Assembly: GCA_003557565.1 (NCBI GenBank)
Contig: PWOG01000322.1
Location: 1-11,594 of the forward strand
Reading direction: 5' to 3'
Length of the DNA: 11,594 nucleotides
Source: Desulfobulbaceae bacterium
GTDB taxonomy: Bacteria; Desulfobacterota; Desulfobulbia; Desulfobulbales; Desulfurivibrionaceae
Positions 5,679-11,594 of this stretch are shown piece by piece. A program made the translations under genes and the position numbers. The notes under the pieces are model-generated. The model saw only the letters and a list, made by a program, of their open reading frames with translations, searched no databases and was not told the DNA's origin. Positions within the stretch are counted from its first letter, which is position 1. The number at the start of each line of letters is the position of its first letter.

Positions 5679-7037
5679 TCAAAAGATAACCGTAAGATAA
5701 GCCACCAGCAGGGCGATGATCAGCAAATTGATCCCCAGAAAGTCGCGGAATCCAACCATGTCGGAAAAATCCCGCAAGCAGAACTGCCAGAGGATGTAGC
5801 AGCCGGCAATGGTCCCATTGAGCATAAAAACAGCGGCCAGAATCTGGACCGGAAAATCCGGCACCGTAAATTGCAGCTTCTCCAGAACCGCGAGCCCGAA
5901 CTGGCGGCCGGCGGTGGGCAGAAAGTCACCGACGCCGGCGGTAAAGTAGTGCATGCGGTAGACCAGCTCACCGCAAAATGCCATTGGAATCAGAATCGGC
6001 ACCAATGGGGAGAACTTGCCAAACATCGGATCCTCGGTGATACCGAAAAGTCTGGCCCCGTAGTGAATTATCCCCAGTACCGCAATAAAACCAAAAACCA
6101 GCAAGATACTGAACAGCACCGCATCGGACAGGCCAAAAGTCGCCTGCAGTTGAGCATAGTTGGGTGTCTCCCGGAAAAAACGGGCCAATTGTGAACCGAT
6201 CAGGAAAGGGACGATATAGGTACAGGTAATGTAGCGCCCCTTGTTGCGAATCAACTCCGAATAAGGGTTGCGCAGTAACAGCTGGGGCGAGTCGCGGTCG
6301 CATGCAGGCAGGCAGTGGCCGCAAACCAGACAGTGCAGGTTGTTCTGCACATTGAAGGCCCCGAGATAAACCGGGCATCCCCTTTTTCCCGGCGCCCCGC
6401 GCTTGCAGGCAAAGGTGGTGCATCCCCGGCATTTGTCGTGGTCGGGCCGGAACTCGGTGATCGCCAGGGTGGCGGCAGCGCCGCTGATCCGGCCCAGAGG
6501 GCAGAGATGACGACACCAGGCCTGACCTGAAAAAAGTACCGACAGCAAGGAGGCGCCGAAAACAATAGCCAGAAGGAAGTAGGCGGTGCCCAGGGGGGAG
6601 CGATCAAGCCCGCCGACAATCTCGGTCCAGATGATCAGAGCCAGGAGAAAAACCGAACTGTAAACCCCGTATTTCTGCAAAAACCTGGGCACCGGCAGAT
6701 TAAGGGTCCAACCCTTGTTCTGGAGAAAAACCCCCAGGCCGGGAAAGGGGCAGATCCCGCACCACATCCGGCCAACGAAAAACCAGCTCAGCACGATGGC
6801 CGGCCAGATCACCCCCCAGCTCAGAAAAACCGCGATGTTGTTCTCCGGGTCACGGGGACCGAAAAGCCCCAGCAGGAGAATAAAGATAAAGAGCAGATCA
6901 CTGGCGATCCGCATGTAGGCATAGTGATGACGGGCGGCCAGAAAACGCCGGATGCTGGGAAACATCCGGAAGAGATCGAGCCGGTCCCGCTCGTCGGCGG
7001 AGATCAGACTTTTAAGAGCCCTGGTCCACCAGTTCAC
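5679..7037 (-). CDS. Membrane-bound 4Fe-4S polyferredoxin (NapH/NosR/YccM-like)
   Basis: This is a 452-residue inner-membrane iron-sulphur protein likely to pass electrons between the quinone pool or membrane and a partner. Seen: transmembrane segments near 45-60, 68-88, 125-145 and 150-170; the paired motifs CGICPFPG (Cys93, Cys96) and CRHLCPLG (Cys175, Cys179) of the NapH/NosR/CcoG group; then two cysteine clusters, Cys203/206/211 with Cys221 followed by Pro, and a standard CxxCxxCxxxC at Cys236/239/242/246. After these come four or five more hydrophobic segments (about 272-452), giving a longer C-terminal membrane part than NapH. The start is GTG at 7037, two bases after the protease stop codon, with AAAGG overlapping that stop, so translation is probably coupled. 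It is the last gene of the mgtE transcript. The electron donor and acceptor are unknown. Confidence 0.88.
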   Translation of the reverse strand: MNWWTRALKSLISADERDRLDLFRMFPSIRRFLAARHHYAYMRIASDLLFIFILLLGLFGPRDPENNIAVFLSWGVIWPAIVLSWFFVGRMWCGICPFPGLGVFLQNKGWTLNLPVPRFLQKYGVYSSVFLLALIIWTEIVGGLDRSPLGTAYFLLAIVFGASLLSVLFSGQAWCRHLCPLGRISGAAATLAITEFRPDHDKCRGCTTFACKRGAPGKRGCPVYLGAFNVQNNLHCLVCGHCLPACDRDSPQLLLRNPYSELIRNKGRYITCTYIVPFLIGSQLARFFRETPNYAQLQATFGLSDAVLFSILLVFGFIAVLGIIHYGARLFGITEDPMFGKFSPLVPILIPMAFCGELVYRMHYFTAGVGDFLPTAGRQFGLAVLEKLQFTVPDFPVQILAAVFMLNGTIAGCYILWQFCLRDFSDMVGFRDFLGINLLIIALLVAYLTVIF

Positions 7038-7039
7038 CT

Positions 7040-8158
7040 TTAATCAACCTCTTGCAGAACCACGGTTACCGGTTTTTCCTCGCCGTCGCGAATGATCTTC
7101 AGCTCAGCGGTATCCCCCACCCGAAAATCATCAAGGACGTTGCGCAGGTCATCGTAACTTTCCACCCGGTTGCCTTCCACTTCCACAATAATATCCCCCA
7201 GCAACAGTGCCCCCCCCACCTGGCGACTGCCGCGTAAACCGCTTTCTTCAGCGGCACCTCCAGGCTGGATGTTGACAATCAGGATCCCTTCCACCCCGAG
7301 GCGCCTGGCCAGTTGCTCGTGGGCCACGGTGATCCCCAGGCCGGGCTGGATGACCCGGCCATGCTCGATGATTTCGGGAACCACCCGGTTGACCGCCTCC
7401 ACCGGCACGGCAAAACCAATGCCGGCACTGCCCCCGGAAGGGCTGAAGATGGCGGTATTGATACCTATCAGACGCCCGGCGCTGTCCAGTAATGGTCCGC
7501 CGGAGTTGCCGGGGTTGATGGCGGCATCGGTCTGGATCACATCCTGGATGGTTCTGCCGGTTACCGCCTCAATTTCCCGTCCCAGGGCTGAAACGATACC
7601 CGAGGTCATGGTCTGATCCAGGCCAAAGGGGTTGCCGATGGCAAAGACCTTCTGGCCCACCAGCAGATTGGCGGACTCGCCCACCGGCAGCGGGGCATAT
7701 TTTTCCCGCGGGGCATCGATTCTAAGCACCGCCAGATCTTTGTCGGGAGCCACCCCCACCACCTCCCCGGACCAGGAGGTTTGATCGGCCAGAGTTACCT
7801 CAACCCGGCTGGCATCTTCAATGACGTGATAGTTGGTGACCACATGTCCCCGGTCATCCCAGAAAAAGCCGGAACCACTGCCCCGGGGCAGTTCATAAAT
7901 ATTGGGGGTAAAAAGACTGCGACGTAACTCGGTGGTGGTGATAAAAATCACCGAAGGGGATGCGGACTGGAAAATCTCAATGGCGGTCTTTTCGGCCTCG
8001 GCCAGATCACCCCGGGCGGTAACCGGCTGGGGTTGGACCGGCGCCAGGGATTCCTCCCGGTCATGAAAAAACCACCACCAGCCACCAACGATGACTGCCA
8101 GCAACAACAGGATGGGTACCCGGCGGGCTGGCTTTCCGGTATGGGATGAGATTTTCAT
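7040..8158 (-). CDS. htrA: HtrA/Deg family serine endoprotease, membrane-anchored, one PDZ domain
   Basis: This is a 372-residue S1C protease that degrades or processes misfolded envelope proteins. An N-terminal signal anchor (hydrophobic 14-31, after basic KPARR) places the protease in the periplasm. The catalytic triad is His111 (VTNYHVIEDA), Asp141 (DKDLAVLRID) and Ser219 (GNSGGPL). A single PDZ domain covers about 275-370. The catalytic core and a PDZ insert before LGDIIVEVEGN look closer to cyanobacterial/plant-type Deg1/HhoA proteases than to E. coli DegP, going by remembered sequence patterns. With one PDZ and an anchor it is architecturally DegS-like, but the full substrate-processing core is intact. 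Its ATG is 3 nt after the mgtE stop with no good Shine-Dalgarno sequence, suggesting translational coupling. It is followed after 2 nt by the polyferredoxin gene. Confidence 0.93.
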   Translation of the reverse strand: MKISSHTGKPARRVPILLLLAVIVGGWWWFFHDREESLAPVQPQPVTARGDLAEAEKTAIEIFQSASPSVIFITTTELRRSLFTPNIYELPRGSGSGFFWDDRGHVVTNYHVIEDASRVEVTLADQTSWSGEVVGVAPDKDLAVLRIDAPREKYAPLPVGESANLLVGQKVFAIGNPFGLDQTMTSGIVSALGREIEAVTGRTIQDVIQTDAAINPGNSGGPLLDSAGRLIGINTAIFSPSGGSAGIGFAVPVEAVNRVVPEIIEHGRVIQPGLGITVAHEQLARRLGVEGILIVNIQPGGAAEESGLRGSRQVGGALLLGDIIVEVEGNRVESYDDLRNVLDDFRVGDTAELKIIRDGEEKPVTVVLQEVD

Positions 8159-8161
8159 GAG

Positions 8162-9547
8162 TTATAAACCGAGCAGAGTTTTGGCGATAACAAAGTAACC
8201 GGTGACCCCGACAATATCCATGGTGGTGGTGATGAAAGGACCGGTGGCCACTGCCGCGTCAACATTCAGGCGTCGCAGGATCAGGGGAATGGCTGACCCG
8301 ATTATGGCGGCCATGGTCATAACCAGCAGGATGGAAAGCCCGACCACAACCCCCAGCAGAGCTGGCTCGGCATATCCCAGCCTGGCCAGAAGCCCCAGAA
8401 ACACCCCATAAATACCCCCCAGGATCAAGCCAACCCGCATCTCCTTAAAGATCACCCGGGACAGGGCCTCCATGTTGACCCGGCCGGTAGCAATACCGCG
8501 CACCACAATGGTGCTGGACTGGGTGCCAATATTGCCGCCCATCCCGGCCACCACCGGCATGAAGGCGGCCAGGGCCAGAACCTGAGCCAGTTCTTCTTCA
8601 AACATGGTGATAATAAAAGCGGCGCCGATCCCGCCCAGTAGGGTGGCAAACAACCAGGGAGCCCGGGCCTTGGCGTTATCAATCACCGGCTTTAAGAGAA
8701 TCTCCTGGTCTTTGCCGGCACCGGCCATCTGCAGGAAATCCTCGGTGGCCTCATCGCGGATAACGTCAATGATGTCATCAACGGTGACAATCCCCAGCAG
8801 CTTATAGGAGGAGTCCACCACCGGCAGAGCCAGAAAATTGTATTGAGACACAAAGTGGGCCACTTCATTCTGCGGAGTGGCGGTGGAAACCGCGATCACA
8901 TTGGGGTTCATCACGTTTTTCAACTGCCGATAGGGAGGATGCAGCAACAGCTCACGCAGGGAAAGCACCCCGGCCAACTGCTGTTCCTGGCCGTGGGTGA
9001 TGTAAAGATAGAAAGAGGTTTCCGATTCCTCGCTGCGCTCCTGGACGTTCTTGATCGCCTCGTCCACCGTCATTTCTTCGTCGAAGGCCATGAAGTCCGG
9101 GGACATCAAGCCGCCGGCGGTCTCCGAATCATACTTGAGCAGGGCGTCAACCTCTTCCCGGTCGGCCTTGCCCATAACCTGCCTGATATCATTGGCTATG
9201 TCCTCGGGCAGGGCCTCGAGCAAATCGGCAGCATCATCCTTGTCCATCTCCTTGACGATGGCCGCCATGTACTGGGGGGTCAGATCACTGACCAACTCGA
9301 GCATGATGGACTCATCAAGCTCACTGATGAAATCCCCGACCATATCGGTCTGGGCGATGATGTTGAATATACTGCGCCGTTCGGGGGGGGCAAGAAGACG
9401 AAAGGTCCAGGCGATATCTGCGTGATGGGTCTTTTTCAGCAACTTCAGGAGATGATCCACGGCATGACGACGGTTCAACCGCCGAATGGTGTCCAGGAGC
9501 ACCCTACCTTCGTTGCCGATCAGCTCTCGCTTGTGCCCTTTACGCAT
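8162..9547 (-). CDS. mgtE: Magnesium transporter MgtE
   Basis: This homodimeric inner-membrane Mg2+ channel is gated by cytosolic Mg2+. It is 461 residues long, normal for the family. Domains: MgtE_N superhelical domain at about 30-140 (with LLEALPEDIANDI at 109-121), CBS1 at about 149-205 beginning after SETAGGLMSPD, CBS2 at about 213-268, a plug helix region at about 270-297, and five transmembrane helices at 298-461. The family signature PVVAGMGGNIGTQSSTIVVRG is at 331-351. The pore acidic residue corresponds to Asp430 in NVDAAVATGPF. First gene of a tight three-gene transcript, with a promoter at 9614-9642 and a 5' leader of about 60 nt. That leader is too short for an M-box-type Mg2+ riboswitch, and I see none. 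The start is ATG at 9547 with a modest ACAGG upstream. Confidence 0.96.
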   Translation of the reverse strand: MRKGHKRELIGNEGRVLLDTIRRLNRRHAVDHLLKLLKKTHHADIAWTFRLLAPPERRSIFNIIAQTDMVGDFISELDESIMLELVSDLTPQYMAAIVKEMDKDDAADLLEALPEDIANDIRQVMGKADREEVDALLKYDSETAGGLMSPDFMAFDEEMTVDEAIKNVQERSEESETSFYLYITHGQEQQLAGVLSLRELLLHPPYRQLKNVMNPNVIAVSTATPQNEVAHFVSQYNFLALPVVDSSYKLLGIVTVDDIIDVIRDEATEDFLQMAGAGKDQEILLKPVIDNAKARAPWLFATLLGGIGAAFIITMFEEELAQVLALAAFMPVVAGMGGNIGTQSSTIVVRGIATGRVNMEALSRVIFKEMRVGLILGGIYGVFLGLLARLGYAEPALLGVVVGLSILLVMTMAAIIGSAIPLILRRLNVDAAVATGPFITTTMDIVGVTGYFVIAKTLLGL

Positions 9548-9613
9548 GGACCTGTTCCCGTTTGTGCTTGATCCCGGTCAATAACTTTTTTCTCGCCATC
9601 GAGCGATTTACTA

Positions 9614-9642
9614 TTTATATCCCTTCCCGTACAAAGCGTCAA
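9614..9642 (-). promoter_or_regulatory. Sigma70-type promoter of the mgtE transcript
   Basis: On the minus strand TTGACG (9637-9642) and TATAAA (9614-9619) are separated by exactly 17 bp. The predicted start of transcription is near 9607, about 60 nt before the mgtE ATG. No other -35/-10 pair of similar quality precedes mgtE, and no operator is recognisable. Confidence 0.65.
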
Positions 9643-9685
9643 TCTCGATGGATTTCTACGCACGCCCAAACTCAACTGGTTAACA

Positions 9686-9712
9686 CCGGGGCGATCAGGC
9701 TGCAGGCCCCGG
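9686..9712. repeat. GC-rich hairpin next to the repeat pair
   Basis: CCGGGGC (9686-9692) and GCCCCGG (9706-9712) form a perfect 7-bp stem with a 13-nt loop. It has no T run on either side. It lies directly beside the tandem motif copies at 9716-9754 and may belong to the same element. Confidence 0.5.
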
Positions 9713-9715
9713 CAA

Positions 9716-9754
9716 GTTAGCGATCAAGGGGCGAAATGGTAAGCGGTCACAGGG
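9716..9754 (+). repeat. Tandem pair of the dispersed 16-bp motif
   Basis: GTTAGCGATCAAGGGG (9716-9731), a 7-nt spacer ending GAAATG, then GTAAGCGGTCACAGGG (9739-9754). Together with the spacer, 24 of 25 bases match the reverse complement of 5592-5616. The second copy ends 4 nt from the stop codon of the small gene at 9759-10049. Confidence 0.65.
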
Positions 9755-9758
9755 TCGC

Positions 9759-10049
9759 TTACTCCTGCTCCCGCAGCCAGCGGCTGAGAATATCGACGAT
9801 TTTAGCGGCCTGATCACGGCTGGAGATATTGAATTTGGATTGTTGCCGGTACTGGCCGCTCATCTTGCGATAACGCCTGATGGTATACTGCTCGGGACCG
9901 TAGGCTTCCTTTTTCCTGTCCCACTGCTGGTAACGAAAAATAATGGTGGACCAGGCCCCTTTGCTGAGTACTTCCTTGTCCAACTCCTTGACCAGAAGAA
10001 CCCCATCCTCTTCGTAATTTATCGTTATTTCAGAGATTTCAGCAGACAT
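9759..10049 (-). CDS. Small protein of unknown function
   Basis: A 96-residue soluble protein, not assigned to a named family. It opens with beta-type alternation (EISEITINYEEDGVLLVKELDKEVL), continues with STIIFRYQQWDRKKEAYGPEQYTIRRYRKM, and ends with an amphipathic helix (RDQAAKIVDILSRWLREQE). It has no signal peptide, membrane segment or cysteine. It looks like a real gene because its composition is protein-like and its ATG at 10049 has a strong purine-rich GAGGGGGGA upstream (about 7-8 nt spacing). I recall similar short conserved hypothetical proteins in deltaproteobacteria, but cannot confirm that here. The tRNA-fMet terminator lies only 27 nt upstream, leaving little room for a promoter. 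Expression may depend on read-through or on a weak promoter within the terminator. Confidence 0.7.
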   Translation of the reverse strand: MSAEISEITINYEEDGVLLVKELDKEVLSKGAWSTIIFRYQQWDRKKEAYGPEQYTIRRYRKMSGQYRQQSKFNISSRDQAAKIVDILSRWLREQE

Positions 10050-10076
10050 CAGGCATCCCCCCTCAGGTTACAAACT

Positions 10077-10112
10077 AAAAAAGGGTTTAGCATCAAAATC
10101 TGCCAAACCCTT
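10077..10112 (-). terminator. Rho-independent terminator of the tRNA-fMet transcript
   Basis: A 12-bp stem (arms 10101-10112 and 10081-10092, one GU pair) with an 8-nt loop is followed on the minus strand by six T residues counting the paired end (A10077-A10082). It begins 16 nt after the tRNA CCA end. Confidence 0.85.
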
Positions 10113-10128
10113 AATGCTCTTTAAAAAA

Positions 10129-10205
<77 letters not shown>

Positions 10206-10217
10206 CCGCATCAAGGC

Positions 10218-10245
10218 ATAATACCTTGTTTAGCTAAAATGTCAA
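10218..10245 (-). promoter_or_regulatory. Strong sigma70 promoter of tRNA-fMet
   Basis: On the minus strand consensus TTGACA (10240-10245) and TATTAT (10218-10223) are 16 bp apart. Predicted transcription start is near 10211, about 6 nt before the mature tRNA 5' end. The -35 box overlaps the stop codon of the thioesterase gene (10242-10244). Confidence 0.8.
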
Positions 10246-10679
10246 GGCGCACCGGCCAGTTTTTGCAGGCTGGCCAGAATTTCCCGGGGCAAACGGGTCA
10301 ACTTGCCCCGTCGATCCACGGCCGCATGGGTGGTATAAGCCAGTGCCAGCAGGCGGCCGCTTTCATCGCTGAGCCGGTAATTAAAACGACAGGAAACTGC
10401 CTTTACCGCCACCAGAGAGGTTTCCACGGTGAGCAAATCATCATATCGGGCCGAGGCCTTGTAGCGCACCCGACAATCAACCACCGGCAAAATGATGCCC
10501 ATTTCCTCAAGGCTGCGGTAGGAACAGACCTGCTCCCGCATGAACTCGGTGCGCCCCACCTCGCAAAAGCGCAGATAATTGGCATAATAAACCACCCCGC
10601 CGGCGTCGGTGTCGCCATAAAGAACCCGGCAGCAATGCCGATGGATCGGCTCCTGCAGTTCAAATTCCTGATTGCTCAT
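10242..10679 (-). CDS. ybgC: Acyl-CoA thioesterase, YbgC/4-hydroxybenzoyl-CoA thioesterase family
   Basis: This 145-residue single hot-dog-fold enzyme hydrolyses the thioester of acyl-CoA. YbgC relatives act on short-chain acyl-CoA and are often linked to the envelope. The catalytic motif YGDTDAGGVVYYANYLRF lies at 21-38, with Asp25 equivalent to the catalytic Asp17 of Pseudomonas 4HBT, followed by RTEFMRE. Length is normal (about 130-150). The ATG at 10679 has AGGA upstream with about 7 nt spacing. It follows apgM by 18 nt, so the two are probably co-transcribed. It is not in the tol-pal cluster where ybgC is best known, so the physiological substrate is open. Confidence 0.9.
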   Translation of the reverse strand: MSNQEFELQEPIHRHCCRVLYGDTDAGGVVYYANYLRFCEVGRTEFMREQVCSYRSLEEMGIILPVVDCRVRYKASARYDDLLTVETSLVAVKAVSCRFNYRLSDESGRLLALAYTTHAAVDRRGKLTRLPREILASLQKLAGAP

Positions 10680-10697
10680 GGTCTTTTCCTGTCCGGT

Positions 10698-11594
10698 TCA
10701 ATCGCGGCTTAGTACCAGTCGGAGAAACTCCCGGCCGTCTTTCAGCAATGGTGCGTCAGCGGCCTGTTGTTCACTGTAGTTGCCCCGGGCCGGCTCCTGC
10801 CAGCAGGAACCGTCGGCACAGGCGGGGTCGCGGGCATCCCGGAGCGAGTCAAAAAGGATGAACGGCACCGGCAAATCGGCATGGGTTCGGGTGGCCAGGG
10901 GGGTAAAGTGGTCCATGGTCACCACCAGGCGGAAATGCTCACCGCTTTTTTGCAACCCTTCCAGCATGGGCTCCACCACCCGGTGGTCAAAATCGGCAAT
11001 GGCCAGCAGTTTGTTGTCGAGATCCCCCTGGTGGGAAACCTCGTCGGGGGCCTCGATGTGAACGAAAACCATGTCGTGGCGCTTGATGGCCTCCAGGGCC
11101 GATGCCACTTTGCCGGCATAGTTGGTATCCAGGTAGCCGGTAACTCCCGGCACGTTGATGATCTCCATATCGGCATAAACACCGATTCCCTTCAGGAGAT
11201 CAACGGCGGAAATCAGAGCGCCGCTTACGCCGTACTGTTCTGCCAGGGTGGCCATGGCCGGCGGACGTCCCTCGCCCCACAACCAGATGCCATTGGCTGG
11301 GTTCTCCCCCGCCTCCTGCCGCTGCCGGTTGGCCGGCGCCTCGGCCAGCAACTTGGCCGCCCGGCTAACCACTTCGCCCAGGCCGGGAACCGCCAGATAT
11401 CGCCGCCAGTACTCGCTCACATCCTTGTCGCTGTGGTCGTGGGGCGGAACGGTTACCAGACCGGTACAGTCACCGCGCCAGACCAGCAGGTGACGATAAC
11501 TGACCCCGGGATGAAACCGGCAATACTCGTTGCCCAGTTCCCGGTCCAGCATGCTGATCAACTCCGCTGCCGTGGCCGTGTCGATGTGGCCACC
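10698..11594 (-). CDS. apgM: Cofactor-independent phosphoglycerate mutase, archaeal/ApgM type, C-terminal part (5' truncated by window)
   Basis: The last 298 residues of a roughly 400-residue enzyme of the alkaline phosphatase superfamily, interconverting 2- and 3-phosphoglycerate in glycolysis/gluconeogenesis. The frame runs open to the window edge, starting GGHIDTATAAE before the TTG at 11561, so that TTG is internal. Seen (fragment numbering): ENPANGIWLWGEGRPP at 97-112; GVTGYLDTNYAGK at 150-162; the metal-binding HIEAPDEVSHQGD at 179-191 (Asp184, His188); Asp228-His229 in VTMDHFTP; and His238 in RTHADLPVPF. Some members of this family are annotated as a proposed homoserine kinase, so pathway assignment by name alone is risky. 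The stop is TGA at 10698-10700, and the thioesterase gene begins 18 nt later. Confidence 0.9.
   Translation of the reverse strand, partial: GGHIDTATAAELISMLDRELGNEYCRFHPGVSYRHLLVWRGDCTGLVTVPPHDHSDKDVSEYWRRYLAVPGLGEVVSRAAKLLAEAPANRQRQEAGENPANGIWLWGEGRPPAMATLAEQYGVSGALISAVDLLKGIGVYADMEIINVPGVTGYLDTNYAGKVASALEAIKRHDMVFVHIEAPDEVSHQGDLDNKLLAIADFDHRVVEPMLEGLQKSGEHFRLVVTMDHFTPLATRTHADLPVPFILFDSLRDARDPACADGSCWQEPARGNYSEQQAADAPLLKDGREFLRLVLSRD

Overview
The window looks like chromosomal DNA from a Gram-negative anaerobe. The best guess is a deltaproteobacterium of the Desulfobulbales/Desulfobacterota type. That rests on gene style: a membrane polyferredoxin, a bacterial ApgM-type phosphoglycerate mutase, GC-rich coding sequence and an OFA-type MFS carrier. 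It is an inference, because no rRNA or lineage marker is present. Most of the content is ordinary housekeeping, with unusually structured spacers between the genes.

Layout. 1-620 (+) is the 3' end of an OFA-family MFS carboxylate transporter. 621-1432 is a long spacer with no convincing gene. It is hairpin-rich and closed by a strong minus-strand terminator at 658-699, so it may encode a structured RNA or hold a decayed element. 1433-1849 (-) is a small SnoaL/CaMKII-AD-like protein. 1850-2473 is a second spacer holding a minus-strand terminator and a 112-bp element with inverted-repeat ends. 2474-4078 (-) is leucyl aminopeptidase PepA. It is divergent from a CNNM/CorB-type DUF21-CBS transporter at 4470-5522 (+), which starts at TTG. 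Then comes a minus-strand block: membrane 4Fe-4S polyferredoxin (5679-7037), HtrA/Deg1-like protease (7040-8158) and the Mg2+ channel MgtE (8162-9547). These are transcribed in the order mgtE, protease, polyferredoxin, with 2-3 nt between genes and a recognisable promoter at 9614-9642. Upstream lie a small conserved-looking unknown protein (9759-10049), initiator tRNA-fMet (10129-10205) with its own promoter and terminator, a YbgC-type acyl-CoA thioesterase (10242-10679) and the C-terminal part of ApgM (10698-11594). All of these are on the minus strand.

How the genes fit together. MgtE (Mg2+ uptake) and the CNNM-like protein (probable Mg2+/divalent cation efflux) lie on converging transcripts and may bear on the same ion balance. 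The MgtE-protease-polyferredoxin transcript joins ion transport, envelope protein quality control and membrane electron transfer. That is a less expected set and the most interesting coding arrangement here.

The other notable signal is a dispersed 16-bp motif, consensus GTAAGYGRTCACRGGG, found in four different intergenic spacers. Two copies form the ends of the 112-bp palindromic element. Elsewhere it occurs as tandem pairs with a conserved GAAATG spacer. The GTAAGCG ends resemble the termini of IS66-family insertion sequences, so a non-autonomous (MITE-like) family is a reasonable hypothesis. No complete transposase gene, CRISPR array, defence system or phage module is visible.
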